DNA from: Sva-07 sp963698435
GTDB taxonomy: Bacteria > Actinomycetota > Acidimicrobiia > Acidimicrobiales > Ilumatobacteraceae
Assembly (NCBI GenBank): GCA_963698435.1
Contig: CAVOQV010000007.1
Location: 1-64,000 of the forward strand
Reading direction: 5' to 3'
DNA: 64,000 nt
The position numbers were made by a program, and so were the translations under genes. The notes below the pieces were generated by a model. It made no database searches and was not told the origin of the DNA. It worked only from the letters and a program-made list of their open reading frames with translations. Below, piece after piece: positions 52,332 to 60,841 of this stretch; the first letter of the stretch is position 1; each line of letters opens with the position of its first letter.

Positions 52332-53893
52332 TGCCTCGTTTTGCCAAGGAATGTGCCGCCGCTGATCCAACGGGGTTCGCGCTCGTCGACGGCGAACGTG
52401 AGTTGACCTGGTCGCAGGTCGACGAGGCGCTGAACCGGTGCGCCAACCTGTTGCTCGAGGCCGACCGCTCCGGTGCGCTCGGGCCGGCGCATCGCATCGC
52501 CGTGTTCGCCGAGAACTCCGCCGAGACCGCACTCGCACATCTCGGCGGGCTGCTCGCGGGAGCGTCGTCCGTGCCGGTCAACTTCCACCTGACGGCCTCC
52601 GAAGCGGCGTACATCCTGTCCGACTCCGACAGTCGGGTGCTCTTCGTGGGCCCAGAGACCGCCGAGCGCGGGGTCGAGGCGGCCCGCGAGGCCGGCGTCG
52701 AGTTGGTGATCGGCTGGAACTGCGACGGGATCGACGGGGTGATCGACTGGGACGCTTGGCTCGGTGGTGGATCGACCGATGACCCGCCCGACGAGGTCGT
52801 CCCGCGGCCGAACCTGCTGTACACCTCGGGCACCACCGGGTTGCCGAAGGGGACCGAGCTCCCGCCGACCATGTTCGCTGGTGGCACGAACATGGTCGAA
52901 CACCTCGAGGTTCTCGCGCAGGGCGCCTTCTCGGGGTTCGGCACCCACCTGGTGGTCGGGCCGATGTACCACACCGGCCCGTTGTCGGGCATGCGCTTGT
53001 TGTGCGCGGGTGTGCCCTCGGTGATCCTGTCGAAGTTCGACCCCGAGGCGACCCTGGCAGCCATCGACACCTACAAGACCGAGACCAGCGTGATGGTCCC
53101 GACCCACTTCGTGCGGTTGCTCGCCCTGCCCGACGAGGTCAAGGCGAAGTACGACGTCAGCTCGATGAAGATGCTTGCCCACACCGGCGCCAAGTGCCCC
53201 GTCGAGGTGAAAGCCGCGATGATCGAGTGGTTCGGGCCGGTGTTCCGCGACGCGTACGGTGCCAGCGAGGTGGGGACGGTCTGCACGATCTCCAGCGAGG
53301 AGTGGCTCGAACATCAGGGCTCCGTTGGTCGGTCGGTTCCGCCGTTCACCGCCGTGATCCTCGACGAGGACATGAACGAGGTGGCAGCGGGGACCGAAGG
53401 CAGGCTCTTCTTCCGCGACGCGACCGGGCGCGGGATCATCTATCCGAACGACCCGGAGAAGACCGCTGCGTCGAACCCCGAACCCGGACTGTTCACCCTC
53501 GGCGAGATCGGCTACATGGATTCCGACGGTTACGTCTTCATCACCGACCGGTTCAGCGACATGGTCGTCTCGGGTGGAGTCAACATCTATCCAGCGGAGG
53601 CCGAGCAGTTGCTGATCGACCATCCCGGCGTCGCCGACGTCGGGTGCGTGGGCGTGCCACATCCCGACATGGGCGAGATGCTCGTGGCGCTCGTGATGCC
53701 CATCGATCCGGAATCGCCACCCGACTCGGCAGAACTGTCCGACTGGCTGCGCGAGCGTCTCAGTCACTACAAGTGCCCTCGCGAGTACCACCTCGTCTCG
53801 GACCTGTTGCGCAACACGATGGGCAAGATCAACAAGCGCCGGTTGCGCGATGCATGGCTCGCCGGCGACCTCGAAGAACTCGTCACGACCTGA
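52331..53893 (+). CDS. Acyl-CoA synthetase (AMP-forming), catabolic operon copy 2
   Basis: 520 residues from ATG 52331. P-loop LYTSGTTGLPKGT, YGASEVG, hinge FITDRFSDMVVSGGVNIYPAE and terminal NTMGKINKRRLR. It makes the CoA ester of an acid from the preceding oxidation steps and feeds the acyl-CoA dehydrogenase that follows by 9 bp. Paralogue of the synthetase at 34093 with identical length. Confidence 0.92.
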   Translation: MPRFAKECAAADPTGFALVDGERELTWSQVDEALNRCANLLLEADRSGALGPAHRIAVFAENSAETALAHLGGLLAGASSVPVNFHLTASEAAYILSDSDSRVLFVGPETAERGVEAAREAGVELVIGWNCDGIDGVIDWDAWLGGGSTDDPPDEVVPRPNLLYTSGTTGLPKGTELPPTMFAGGTNMVEHLEVLAQGAFSGFGTHLVVGPMYHTGPLSGMRLLCAGVPSVILSKFDPEATLAAIDTYKTETSVMVPTHFVRLLALPDEVKAKYDVSSMKMLAHTGAKCPVEVKAAMIEWFGPVFRDAYGASEVGTVCTISSEEWLEHQGSVGRSVPPFTAVILDEDMNEVAAGTEGRLFFRDATGRGIIYPNDPEKTAASNPEPGLFTLGEIGYMDSDGYVFITDRFSDMVVSGGVNIYPAEAEQLLIDHPGVADVGCVGVPHPDMGEMLVALVMPIDPESPPDSAELSDWLRERLSHYKCPREYHLVSDLLRNTMGKINKRRLRDAWLAGDLEELVTT

Positions 53894-53902
53894 AAGGCTG
53901 AC

Positions 53903-55198
53903 ATGACCGACACTGAAACAACCCGCGGTCGGGAACAACCCCTCGTCGACCCCGACATCAGCGTGGAGGACTTCACCGCGCAGGCGACCGAATGGTTCGA
54001 GGCGAACGCCACGCGGCGCGCAACGCTCGACGCCGGACTCGTCTGGGGGGAGGGCGAGTTCGACGTGTCGGTGTTCAGCGACATGTCGTTCGAGGACGAG
54101 CGGGCTCACATCCTCTCGATCGCCGAGTGGGTGCAGAAGAAGGCAACGCAGGGCTACCACGCTGTCGACTGGCCCGTCGAGTACGGCGGGCTCGGGCTGA
54201 GCCGTGCGCACGCACGAGCGCTGGGCCGAATCGAGCGTCAGTACCAGTCGCCGGGCGGCCACGAACTCGTCAGCGTCACCGTCGGCCTCGTCGCGAGCAC
54301 GATTCGGCTGCTCGGCAGCGATGCCCTCAAGGATCGATTCGTCGCCGACCTTCGTCGAGCCGACATCCTGGCCTGCCAGCTGTTCAGTGAACCCGGTGCG
54401 GGTTCCGACCTGGCCGGGCTGGCGACCCGTGCGGTTCGTGACGGCGACGAGTGGGTGATCAACGGCCAGAAGGTCTGGAGTTCCGGCGCGCAGTTCAGTC
54501 AATGGGGCGAGCTGATCGCGCGAACCGACCCGGACGTGGTGAAGCAGCAGGGCCTCACCGCATTCATGCTTCCACTCGATGCGCCTGGCGTCGAGGTGCG
54601 TCCGATCAAGCAGATGAGTGGCGGATCATCGTTCTGCGAGGTGTTCTTCAGCGACGTCCGGGTCCCCGACGATCTGCGCCTCGGCGAGGTCGGCGAAGGT
54701 TGGAAGGTCGCGACGACGACACTCAGCTTCGAGCGTGACCACTCCGAGTCGGGCGGTGAGGGTTCGGCCTCGGGCGGTTCGTGGAAGCAGTTGCTCGCCA
54801 CCGCCCGGATGATGGGCGTCACCGACGACCCGGTGATGCGCGACAAGTTGGCCAAGGTCTACATCCACGGCCGGGTCGAGTCGTACACGAACCGCCGCGC
54901 CGCGGATCTCGCCCGGTCGGGAACGCCCGGCCCGGAAGGTTCGCTCGGCAAGTTGCTGTGGACCGAGGGAATGACCGAGGTGGGCGAGATCATCGGCGAC
55001 ATCCTCGGGGCGAAGCTGCTCGCCGATACGGGGGAGTGGGGCACCTACGCATGGAACGAGCATCTGCTCGGTGCCCCCGGCTATCGCATCGCCGGCGGCT
55101 CCGACGAGATCCAGCGCAACATCGTCGGCGAACGTGTCCTCGGCTTGCCCCGCGAACCGCGCGCCGACTCGGGCCCGTGGAGTTCCATTCCCCGCTGA
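53903..55198 (+). CDS. Acyl-CoA dehydrogenase
   Basis: 431 residues from ATG 53903 with AAAGG upstream. FAD-dependent ACAD fold: LACQLFSEPGAGSDLAGLATRA and WVINGQKVWSSGAQFS (flavin- and substrate-binding loop), and the C-terminal RIAGGSDEIQRNIVGERVLGLPREPR. It introduces a 2,3-double bond into an acyl-CoA; members of this shape act on long-chain or sterol side-chain CoAs. The last gene of the SDR-SnoaL-ligase-dehydrogenase unit. A hairpin begins at its stop codon. Confidence 0.92.
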   Translation: MTDTETTRGREQPLVDPDISVEDFTAQATEWFEANATRRATLDAGLVWGEGEFDVSVFSDMSFEDERAHILSIAEWVQKKATQGYHAVDWPVEYGGLGLSRAHARALGRIERQYQSPGGHELVSVTVGLVASTIRLLGSDALKDRFVADLRRADILACQLFSEPGAGSDLAGLATRAVRDGDEWVINGQKVWSSGAQFSQWGELIARTDPDVVKQQGLTAFMLPLDAPGVEVRPIKQMSGGSSFCEVFFSDVRVPDDLRLGEVGEGWKVATTTLSFERDHSESGGEGSASGGSWKQLLATARMMGVTDDPVMRDKLAKVYIHGRVESYTNRRAADLARSGTPGPEGSLGKLLWTEGMTEVGEIIGDILGAKLLADTGEWGTYAWNEHLLGAPGYRIAGGSDEIQRNIVGERVLGLPREPRADSGPWSSIPR

Positions 55199-55211
55199 CC
55201 GTTTCGGTCAG
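55195..55211 (+). terminator. Hairpin at the end of the acyl-CoA dehydrogenase gene
   Basis: CTGACCG (55195-55201) pairs with CGGTCAG (55205-55211) around a TTT loop; the TGA stop is inside the stem. No T run follows. It could end the SDR-to-dehydrogenase operon before the convergent TetR gene. Confidence 0.45.
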
Positions 55212-55267
55212 GCTCGTTGTTCGGGAGGAGGGAACGCCGGCACCGAGCGCTGACAGGTCGGCGGGGA

Positions 55268-55894
55268 TCAGTCGGAACCGTTGCCGGCGAGCGTCGGCCC
55301 GAGGCCGGACCACAGCAGCTGACTGACGTCGCGCACCAGGGCGTCGAGGTCGCCGTCGTCGTCGCGCAGCCACATGGTGGTCACCACTTGGAGGGCGCCG
55401 ACGATCGCCCATGCCCACGTCTTCGCCCCGTCGGGATCGAGGCCGATGTTGGTGCGGGCGGCGCTGAACACGGTGACCATCGAGGCGGCTGATCGATCGA
55501 CGAGACGCCGGAACGGTTCGGTGCCCGGCGGCGAGGAGTTCACGAACAGGAACAGGTTGCGGTCGCTCTCGATCGCAGTCACGTAGCCGCGCAGCGCTGC
55601 CTCGAAGGACGCGCCCGGGTCGTTCGCCGATGCGCTGGCGATGGTGACCGAACGATCGATGTGGTCGATCAGCGACTCGGACAACGCAGCGGCAAGCGCT
55701 GCCTTGTCGCCGATCGTGCGATACAGGATCGGCTTGGTCACCGACGCGCCGGCAGCGATGTCATCCATCGTGGCGTCGGGTCCCTGGGCTCGGATCACCT
55801 CGGCAGCAGCGTCGAGCAACTGCGTCCGGTCGGCGACGACCTGCCCGCCCTTCGGCCGCCCCGGGCCGCGTCGACGGGGGCTCGGCTGGGTCAT
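55268..55894 (-). CDS. TetR family regulator
   Basis: 208 residues from ATG 55894. HTH part: RTQLLDAAAEVIRAQGPDATMDDIAAGASVTKPILYRTIGDKAALAAAL, with an Arg/Pro/Gly-rich N-terminal arm (PSPRRRGPGRPKGG) resembling a minor-groove binding AT-hook-like tail. The C-terminal ligand domain is TetR_C-like. It is divergent from the carotenoid-oxygenase gene, with a 19-bp palindrome between them, so it probably represses itself and that operon. Confidence 0.88.
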   Translation of the reverse strand: MTQPSPRRRGPGRPKGGQVVADRTQLLDAAAEVIRAQGPDATMDDIAAGASVTKPILYRTIGDKAALAAALSESLIDHIDRSVTIASASANDPGASFEAALRGYVTAIESDRNLFLFVNSSPPGTEPFRRLVDRSAASMVTVFSAARTNIGLDPDGAKTWAWAIVGALQVVTTMWLRDDDGDLDALVRDVSQLLWSGLGPTLAGNGSD

Positions 55895-55902
55895 CCCAAA
55901 AA

Positions 55903-55921
55903 AATCTACTCCAAGTAAATT
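55903..55921. promoter_or_regulatory. Candidate operator palindrome of the TetR regulator
   Basis: AATcTACT-cca-AGTAaATT is an inverted repeat with seven of eight bases matched in each arm and a 3-bp centre. It lies 9 bp upstream of the TetR start and 32 bp upstream of the carotenoid-oxygenase start, in the only clearly AT-rich stretch of this part of the window. Confidence 0.65.
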
Positions 55922-55953
55922 GCGGACGGCGCGACCGTGTTACGTTTCGGCGC

Positions 55954-57315
55954 ATGACGACGATCGACTCGCCGCCGACCACGCTTCCCTGGCACCTTCG
56001 CGACAACTGGGCGCCCGTGCTCGACGAACGCACCGACACCGAGCTTCGCGTCGACGGATCGATTCCCGACGTCCTCCAGGGCACCTACGTCCGCACGGGG
56101 CCCAACCCAGCGTCGGGCACGTCCGATCACTGGTTCTTCGGCGACGGCATGGTGCACGGCGTGCGCATCGCCGGCGGCAAGGCCGAGTGGTACCGCAACC
56201 GTTTCGTCCAGACGCCGAACATCACCGACCCCGACAGCGGCGACGTGATGGCAAACATGGGTGACCTGACCCGAGGAACCGCGAACACCCACGTGCTGGC
56301 GCACAACAAGAAACTGCTCTGCCTCGAAGAGGGCCACTGGCCGTGGGCGATCGACACCGAACTCAACACGCTCGGCTACGAGAACTTCGGTGGTGCGCTC
56401 ACCACGTCGATGACCGCCCACCCCAAGATCTGTCCTGTCACCGGAGAGCTGATTGCGTTCAGCTACATGAGCCCGGAGCCGCCGTTCCTGCACTACATCC
56501 GCATCAGCGCCGATGGTGTCCTGCAGCAGCTCGAAGGCATCGAGATCCCGAACATGGTGATGATGCACGACTTCAACGTCACGCAGAACCATGTCGTGTT
56601 CATGGACCTGCCGGTGTGCTTCAACCTCGGGGCGCTCGAAACCGGCATGCCGTTCCAGTTCAACCGTGACGCCGGAGCTCGTCTCGGCGTGATGCCGCGC
56701 AACGGCACCAACGCCGACGTCCGTTGGTTCGAGATCGACCCGTGTTACGTCTTCCATCCGGTCAACGCCCACGAGTCGGGCAGCACGATCGTGTTGCACG
56801 TGTCCCGCCAGCCCGAGGCGTTCGGGTCGAGCAACGACGACTATGCCGAGGTCGGCCGCCTCTGGAAGTGGACCATCGATCTCGATGCCGGCACGGTCAC
56901 CGAGGAACAGATCGACGATCGCCCCGGTGACTTCGGACGCGTCGACGACCGGTTGGTCGGCCTCGACGCCCGGTACGGCTACCTGATGGCGATGGCCGGC
57001 GAGGGCAACGCCGAAGAGCCCGTCTACGGATCGGCGCTGTGGAAGTACGACCTCACGAACGGCGCCTGCTGGGAGCACCAGCTCGGCAACGGTGTGCGGG
57101 GAGCCGAGCCGGTGTTCGCACCAGCATCGCCCGACGCAGGAGAGGACGAGGGTTGGGTGATCAGCCTCACGCACGACACGAACTCTGACGAGTCTCGACT
57201 GATCATCGTCGACGCCCAGAACTTCTCGGCACCGCCGGTCGCGACGATCCATCTGCCGCGTCGCGTGCCCTATGGTGCACATGGCAGTTGGGTGCCGGAC
57301 AGCAAGATGGTCTGA
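55954..57315 (+). CDS. Carotenoid-cleavage-oxygenase family (RPE65/CCD-like) protein
   Basis: 453 residues from ATG 55954. The four iron ligands of the family are visible: H156 in MTAHPK, H205 in MMHDFN, H268 in FHPVNAH and a His near the end in YGAHGSW. Opening LQGTYVRTGPNP and FGDGMVHGVRI are also characteristic. Members cleave carotenoids, apocarotenoids, or stilbenes and related lignin-derived alkenes by oxidation of a double bond. Next to a branched-chain amino acid type uptake system (46 bp downstream) and under a TetR gene, a catabolic role on an imported aromatic or terpenoid is plausible. Confidence 0.9.
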   Translation: MTTIDSPPTTLPWHLRDNWAPVLDERTDTELRVDGSIPDVLQGTYVRTGPNPASGTSDHWFFGDGMVHGVRIAGGKAEWYRNRFVQTPNITDPDSGDVMANMGDLTRGTANTHVLAHNKKLLCLEEGHWPWAIDTELNTLGYENFGGALTTSMTAHPKICPVTGELIAFSYMSPEPPFLHYIRISADGVLQQLEGIEIPNMVMMHDFNVTQNHVVFMDLPVCFNLGALETGMPFQFNRDAGARLGVMPRNGTNADVRWFEIDPCYVFHPVNAHESGSTIVLHVSRQPEAFGSSNDDYAEVGRLWKWTIDLDAGTVTEEQIDDRPGDFGRVDDRLVGLDARYGYLMAMAGEGNAEEPVYGSALWKYDLTNGACWEHQLGNGVRGAEPVFAPASPDAGEDEGWVISLTHDTNSDESRLIIVDAQNFSAPPVATIHLPRRVPYGAHGSWVPDSKMV

Positions 57316-57361
57316 ACACGCAATCGAATACAACTGGGGAACAACCAATGAGGGGGACAAC

Positions 57362-58714
57362 ATGACCAGGAACCGCACCGCGCGCGTTCTCGCAGGACTG
57401 ACGGCGCTCGCGCTCGTCGCAGCATCGTGCGGAAGTGACTCGGACTCTTCCGACAGCGCCGCTCCATCGGACACCGACGCGACGGAGACCACTGTCGCCG
57501 ACACCGAGCCCGCTGACTCCGCGCCGGCCGACTCCGCGCCGGCCGACACCGAGCCGGACACCACCGAGCCGATGGGCGACGAAGAGGGCTTCTTGGCGCT
57601 GGCGCCGCCAGACGGTGACCCGATCATCGTGGGGATGGTCAACACCGAGGGCAGCCCCGGACTCGACTTCCCGGAGATCTCGGCGTCCACGCAGGCAGCC
57701 GTCGACTTCCTCAACGATCACGGCGGCCTCGGCGGCCGACCGATCGAGTTCGAGGTGTGCACTGCTGCCGGTTCGCCGGAGACCTCGCAGGCCTGCTCCC
57801 AGGAGTTGGCCGGCAAGGACGTCGAGTTGGTCATGCTCGGACTCGACCTCTTCCCCGGCTACGACACGTTCACGGCCTCGAACATCCCGGTCACGGGCAT
57901 CCTTCCGATCCTGCCGGGTGACTACACCGCGAACGCGCTGTTCCTCGGCGGTGGCAACACCACCACGACGTCGGCAATGGCCGCGTTCGCCCAGCAGAAC
58001 TTCGGTGCCACGACCGCCGGCATCATCAGCGCCGACAATGCGGGCGCCAACGGAACCGAAGCAGACCTCAAGAAGGCGCTCGACGCGGTCGGCATCACCT
58101 ACGTCTCCATCAAGGGCGGTGACAACGAGACCGACGCCGGCTTCCAGGGTCTGATGGCCCAAGCAACGGCAGATGATCCCGACGTCCTGTACTCGCTCTA
58201 TGCCGATGCCGGCTGCATCGGCACGATGCGGGGCCGAGTCGCGTTGGGCATCGAAACCCCGGTGATCACGACCGCCATCTGCAACAGCGCCGAAGTGATC
58301 GACGTCGTCGGCGACGACGCCGAAGGCTGGTACTTCATCGGCGCGTCCACCGAGGAGTCCGGCACGCCAGAGGCCGATGACTTGCAGGCGATCCTGCAAT
58401 CCCTCGGCTTCACGAACTCCACCGAGCTCGGGCTGGGTGGACTGGGAGTGACGGGCATGCTGAGCCTCGCGACCATCGCCAACATGATGGCTGCTGACGG
58501 TGAAGAGGTCACTGGTGCCTCGATCTACGAGACACTGGGAGCATCCGATGGGGCAGTCAACTGGCCCGATGGTTTCCCGTTCTCGTGTGGCTCAGCACCG
58601 GCGTACCCGACCGTCTGCAACTTCATCTTCCCGATCGCGACGTACGTGCCCGGGACCGGAATCGAAACCGTCCCAGGCTACGAGGCGTTCGACACCACCC
58701 CCTACCTTCCGTGA
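57362..58714 (+). CDS. LivK-like substrate-binding lipoprotein (branched-chain amino acid ABC type)
   Basis: 450 residues from ATG 57362. Lipoprotein signal: hydrophobic ARVLAGLTALALVA and lipobox AASC with C23; then a Ser/Asp/Thr/Glu/Pro-rich linker with a 6-residue repeat (ADSAP twice). The periplasmic-binding fold of LivK type follows (GMVNTEGSPGLDFPEI, DNAGANGTEADLKKAL). It captures a substrate at the cell surface for the permease encoded downstream. It is in the carotenoid-oxygenase transcription unit, so the ligand may be a related hydrophobic acid and not an amino acid. Confidence 0.87.
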   Translation: MTRNRTARVLAGLTALALVAASCGSDSDSSDSAAPSDTDATETTVADTEPADSAPADSAPADTEPDTTEPMGDEEGFLALAPPDGDPIIVGMVNTEGSPGLDFPEISASTQAAVDFLNDHGGLGGRPIEFEVCTAAGSPETSQACSQELAGKDVELVMLGLDLFPGYDTFTASNIPVTGILPILPGDYTANALFLGGGNTTTTSAMAAFAQQNFGATTAGIISADNAGANGTEADLKKALDAVGITYVSIKGGDNETDAGFQGLMAQATADDPDVLYSLYADAGCIGTMRGRVALGIETPVITTAICNSAEVIDVVGDDAEGWYFIGASTEESGTPEADDLQAILQSLGFTNSTELGLGGLGVTGMLSLATIANMMAADGEEVTGASIYETLGASDGAVNWPDGFPFSCGSAPAYPTVCNFIFPIATYVPGTGIETVPGYEAFDTTPYLP

Positions 58715-58735
58715 CGCCGGTCGCACGGCGACTCG

Positions 58736-60728
58736 ATGACTGACTACCTGTTCTTCATCCTCCTCGGAACCGGGGCCGGCGCGATCATCGCAGCGTTCGG
58801 CCTCGGTCTCGTGGTGACATATCAGGGTTCCGGCATCGTGAACTTCGCCTATGGGGCGATGGCCACGTGGACCGGCTACGTCTACGCCGAGTTGCGCCAG
58901 GGCGCCTACCCGTTCCCGATCCCGGGGCTCCCGGACCGGTATCACTTCGGTGATGACGTCGGGATCTGGTGGGCGTTCGGGTTGGCACTGCTGACAGCGG
59001 CACTGATGGGCGTGCTCGTCTACCAACTCGTGTTCCGACCGCTGTATCGGGCGCCGGCACTGGCCAACATCGTGGCCAGCGTCGGACTCGTGATCGTTCT
59101 CACGTCGCTGATCGAGCGACGATTCGAGGACAACGCCGGTCTCCGGGTGGATGCCATCCTCCCGCGGGAGCCGGTCACGATCATGGACGGTGTCACCGTG
59201 CCGCGCGACGGCCTCTGGCTGGTGCTCATCGTCCTCGTGATGGCCGCGGGGATGTGGATCGCGTCGCGGTACACCCGGCTCGGCCTCGCCACCCGGGCAG
59301 CGGCGGGGAACGAGAAGGGCGCGATCCTGCTCGGCTACTCGCCGCAACGGTTGGCGCAGTCCAGTTTCGTGGTGGCGTCGCTGATCGGTGGGCTCGTCGT
59401 GATCCTCGCGTCCCCGATGATCCAGCTGTCGTCGGGGGTGTTCACGTTCGGTTATCTCATCCCGGCGCTCGGAGCAGCGCTGATCGGGGCCTTCCGAAAG
59501 GTCTGGCCGACCGTGCTCACTGGTTTGGCGATCGGCCTGCTGCAGTCGAGTTTCACCAAGATGCAGACCGATTTCAGCTGGTTCCCGCAGTACGGGGCGC
59601 GAGGGCCTCCCGTTTCTGGTGATCATCATCGCCATGGTGGTCCTCGGCGAGCGGCTGCCCGACCGCGGTTCGGTCGAGAGCTTCAAGATGCCTGCGATTC
59701 CGCCGGCAAAGGTCACGACGGCGAGCATTGTCATTCCCGTCGGGCTCGCGGTGGCCGGACTGTTGGTACTGAGCCCGCTGTGGCGTGGCGCGATCATGAC
59801 CACGACGATCGCGACCGTGCTGGCGCTGTCGTTGGTGCTGCTGTCCGGTTTCGGTGGCCAACCGTCGCTGGCCCAGTTGGCCTTCGCCGGCGTTGCCGGA
59901 TTCGCGCTGTCCAAACTGGCGATGCAGTGGGACATCCCCTTCCCGATCGCGCCGATCCTCGCGTCGTTGATCGCGATGGTGTTCGGGGTGATCGTCGGTA
60001 TCCCCGCACTTCGTGTACGCGGGACCAATCTCGCGATCATCACGCTCGCCGGCGGCGTCGCGATCAACGAGTTCATCTTCAAGAATCCGAAGTACGTCGG
60101 CGATGCCTCGACCGGTGGCGCCAAGATTCCGAATCCGAAGCTGGGCAACTGGGACCTCGGTCTGATTCTCGGCGATCAGGCCTCGAGGCCGATCTTCGGC
60201 ATCTTTCTCGTGGCGGTCGCCCTCGTGTTGGCGATCGCGGTGGCGAACATCCGCAAGAGCTCGTCCGGCCGCCGCATGTTGGCGACACGATCGAACGAGC
60301 GAGCCGCAATTGCGAGCGGCGTCAACATCGCACGGGTGAAACTCGAGGTTTTCGCAGCATCGGCCTTCATCGCCGGTGTTGGCGGGTGCCTGATCGCCTA
60401 CCGGTTCGGGAGCGTCTCGGATGCGTCGTTCGGGACCGTGGCGTCGTTGACCGCGCTCGCTGTTGCCTATCTCGGCGGTATCACGTGCGTGAGTGGCGCT
60501 GTCACGTCCGGTATCACGGCCAGCGCCGGCGTGGCGTTCTACCTGCTCAGCAACATCACCGACAGCCTCGGTCAATGGGAGGTCTTCATCGGCGGCGTGC
60601 TGCTGATCCTCACGGCGATCCTGAATCCCGAGGGCATCGCAGGTGGCATCCGCCAACAGGCTGCGGCCGCCAAACGCAAGCGGGAGCTGAAATCTCAGCC
60701 TGCCCCGGTCCCCGTCCCCGCCGCCTGA
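58736..60728 (+). pseudogene. LivHM fused permease with a frameshift near 59600
   Basis: From ATG 58736 the LivH part runs IVNFAYGAMATWTGYVYAEL through several helices to WFPQYGAR near 59606. There the LivM part continues in another frame: LPFLVIIIAMVVLGERLPD, then LSGFGGQPSLAQLAFAGVAGFAL and VRGTNLAIITLAGGVAINEFIF, SNERAAIASGVN, to TGA 60728. Fused LivH-LivM permeases are usual in Actinobacteria. Loss of two bases in GCGCGC (or gain of one) around 59597-59604 would cause the shift. It follows the binding protein by 21 bp. No ATPase gene (LivG/LivF) follows. The shift may be an assembly error. Confidence 0.72.
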
Positions 60729-60738
60729 CGATCTTCCT

Positions 60739-60841
60739 GCGGTGAGCGAAGCGGCCGGATACGGTCGGTTGGCTCATCACAGGGCGACACCAGCCGGTTG
60801 CGATGAGCGAGGTGCGCCTATGCGGTCGGTTGGCTCATCGA
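60739..60841. repeat. 42-bp palindromic repeat, pair G (60739-60780 and 60800-60841)
   Basis: Copies 61 bp apart with a 19-bp spacer. The first starts GCGGTGAGCGAAGCGG and ends GGCTCATCAC; the second GCGATGAGCGAGGTG and GGCTCATCGA, sharing GCGGTCGGTTGGCTCATC. They lie between livM and the Rieske gene at 60818, whose last six codons and stop are inside the second copy. Confidence 0.9.

Noticed and set aside
49570..53070. 1166-residue minus-strand open frame
   Set aside because: Covers the P450, SDR, SnoaL and ligase genes in antisense; no recognisable domain and it crosses the repeat pair.
60800..60841. Small open frames starting with ATGAGCGA inside the repeats (MSE-x-x-x-GR-x-AHR products)
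   Set aside because: They arise from the palindromic repeat itself and recur at each locus; there is no ribosome-binding site.
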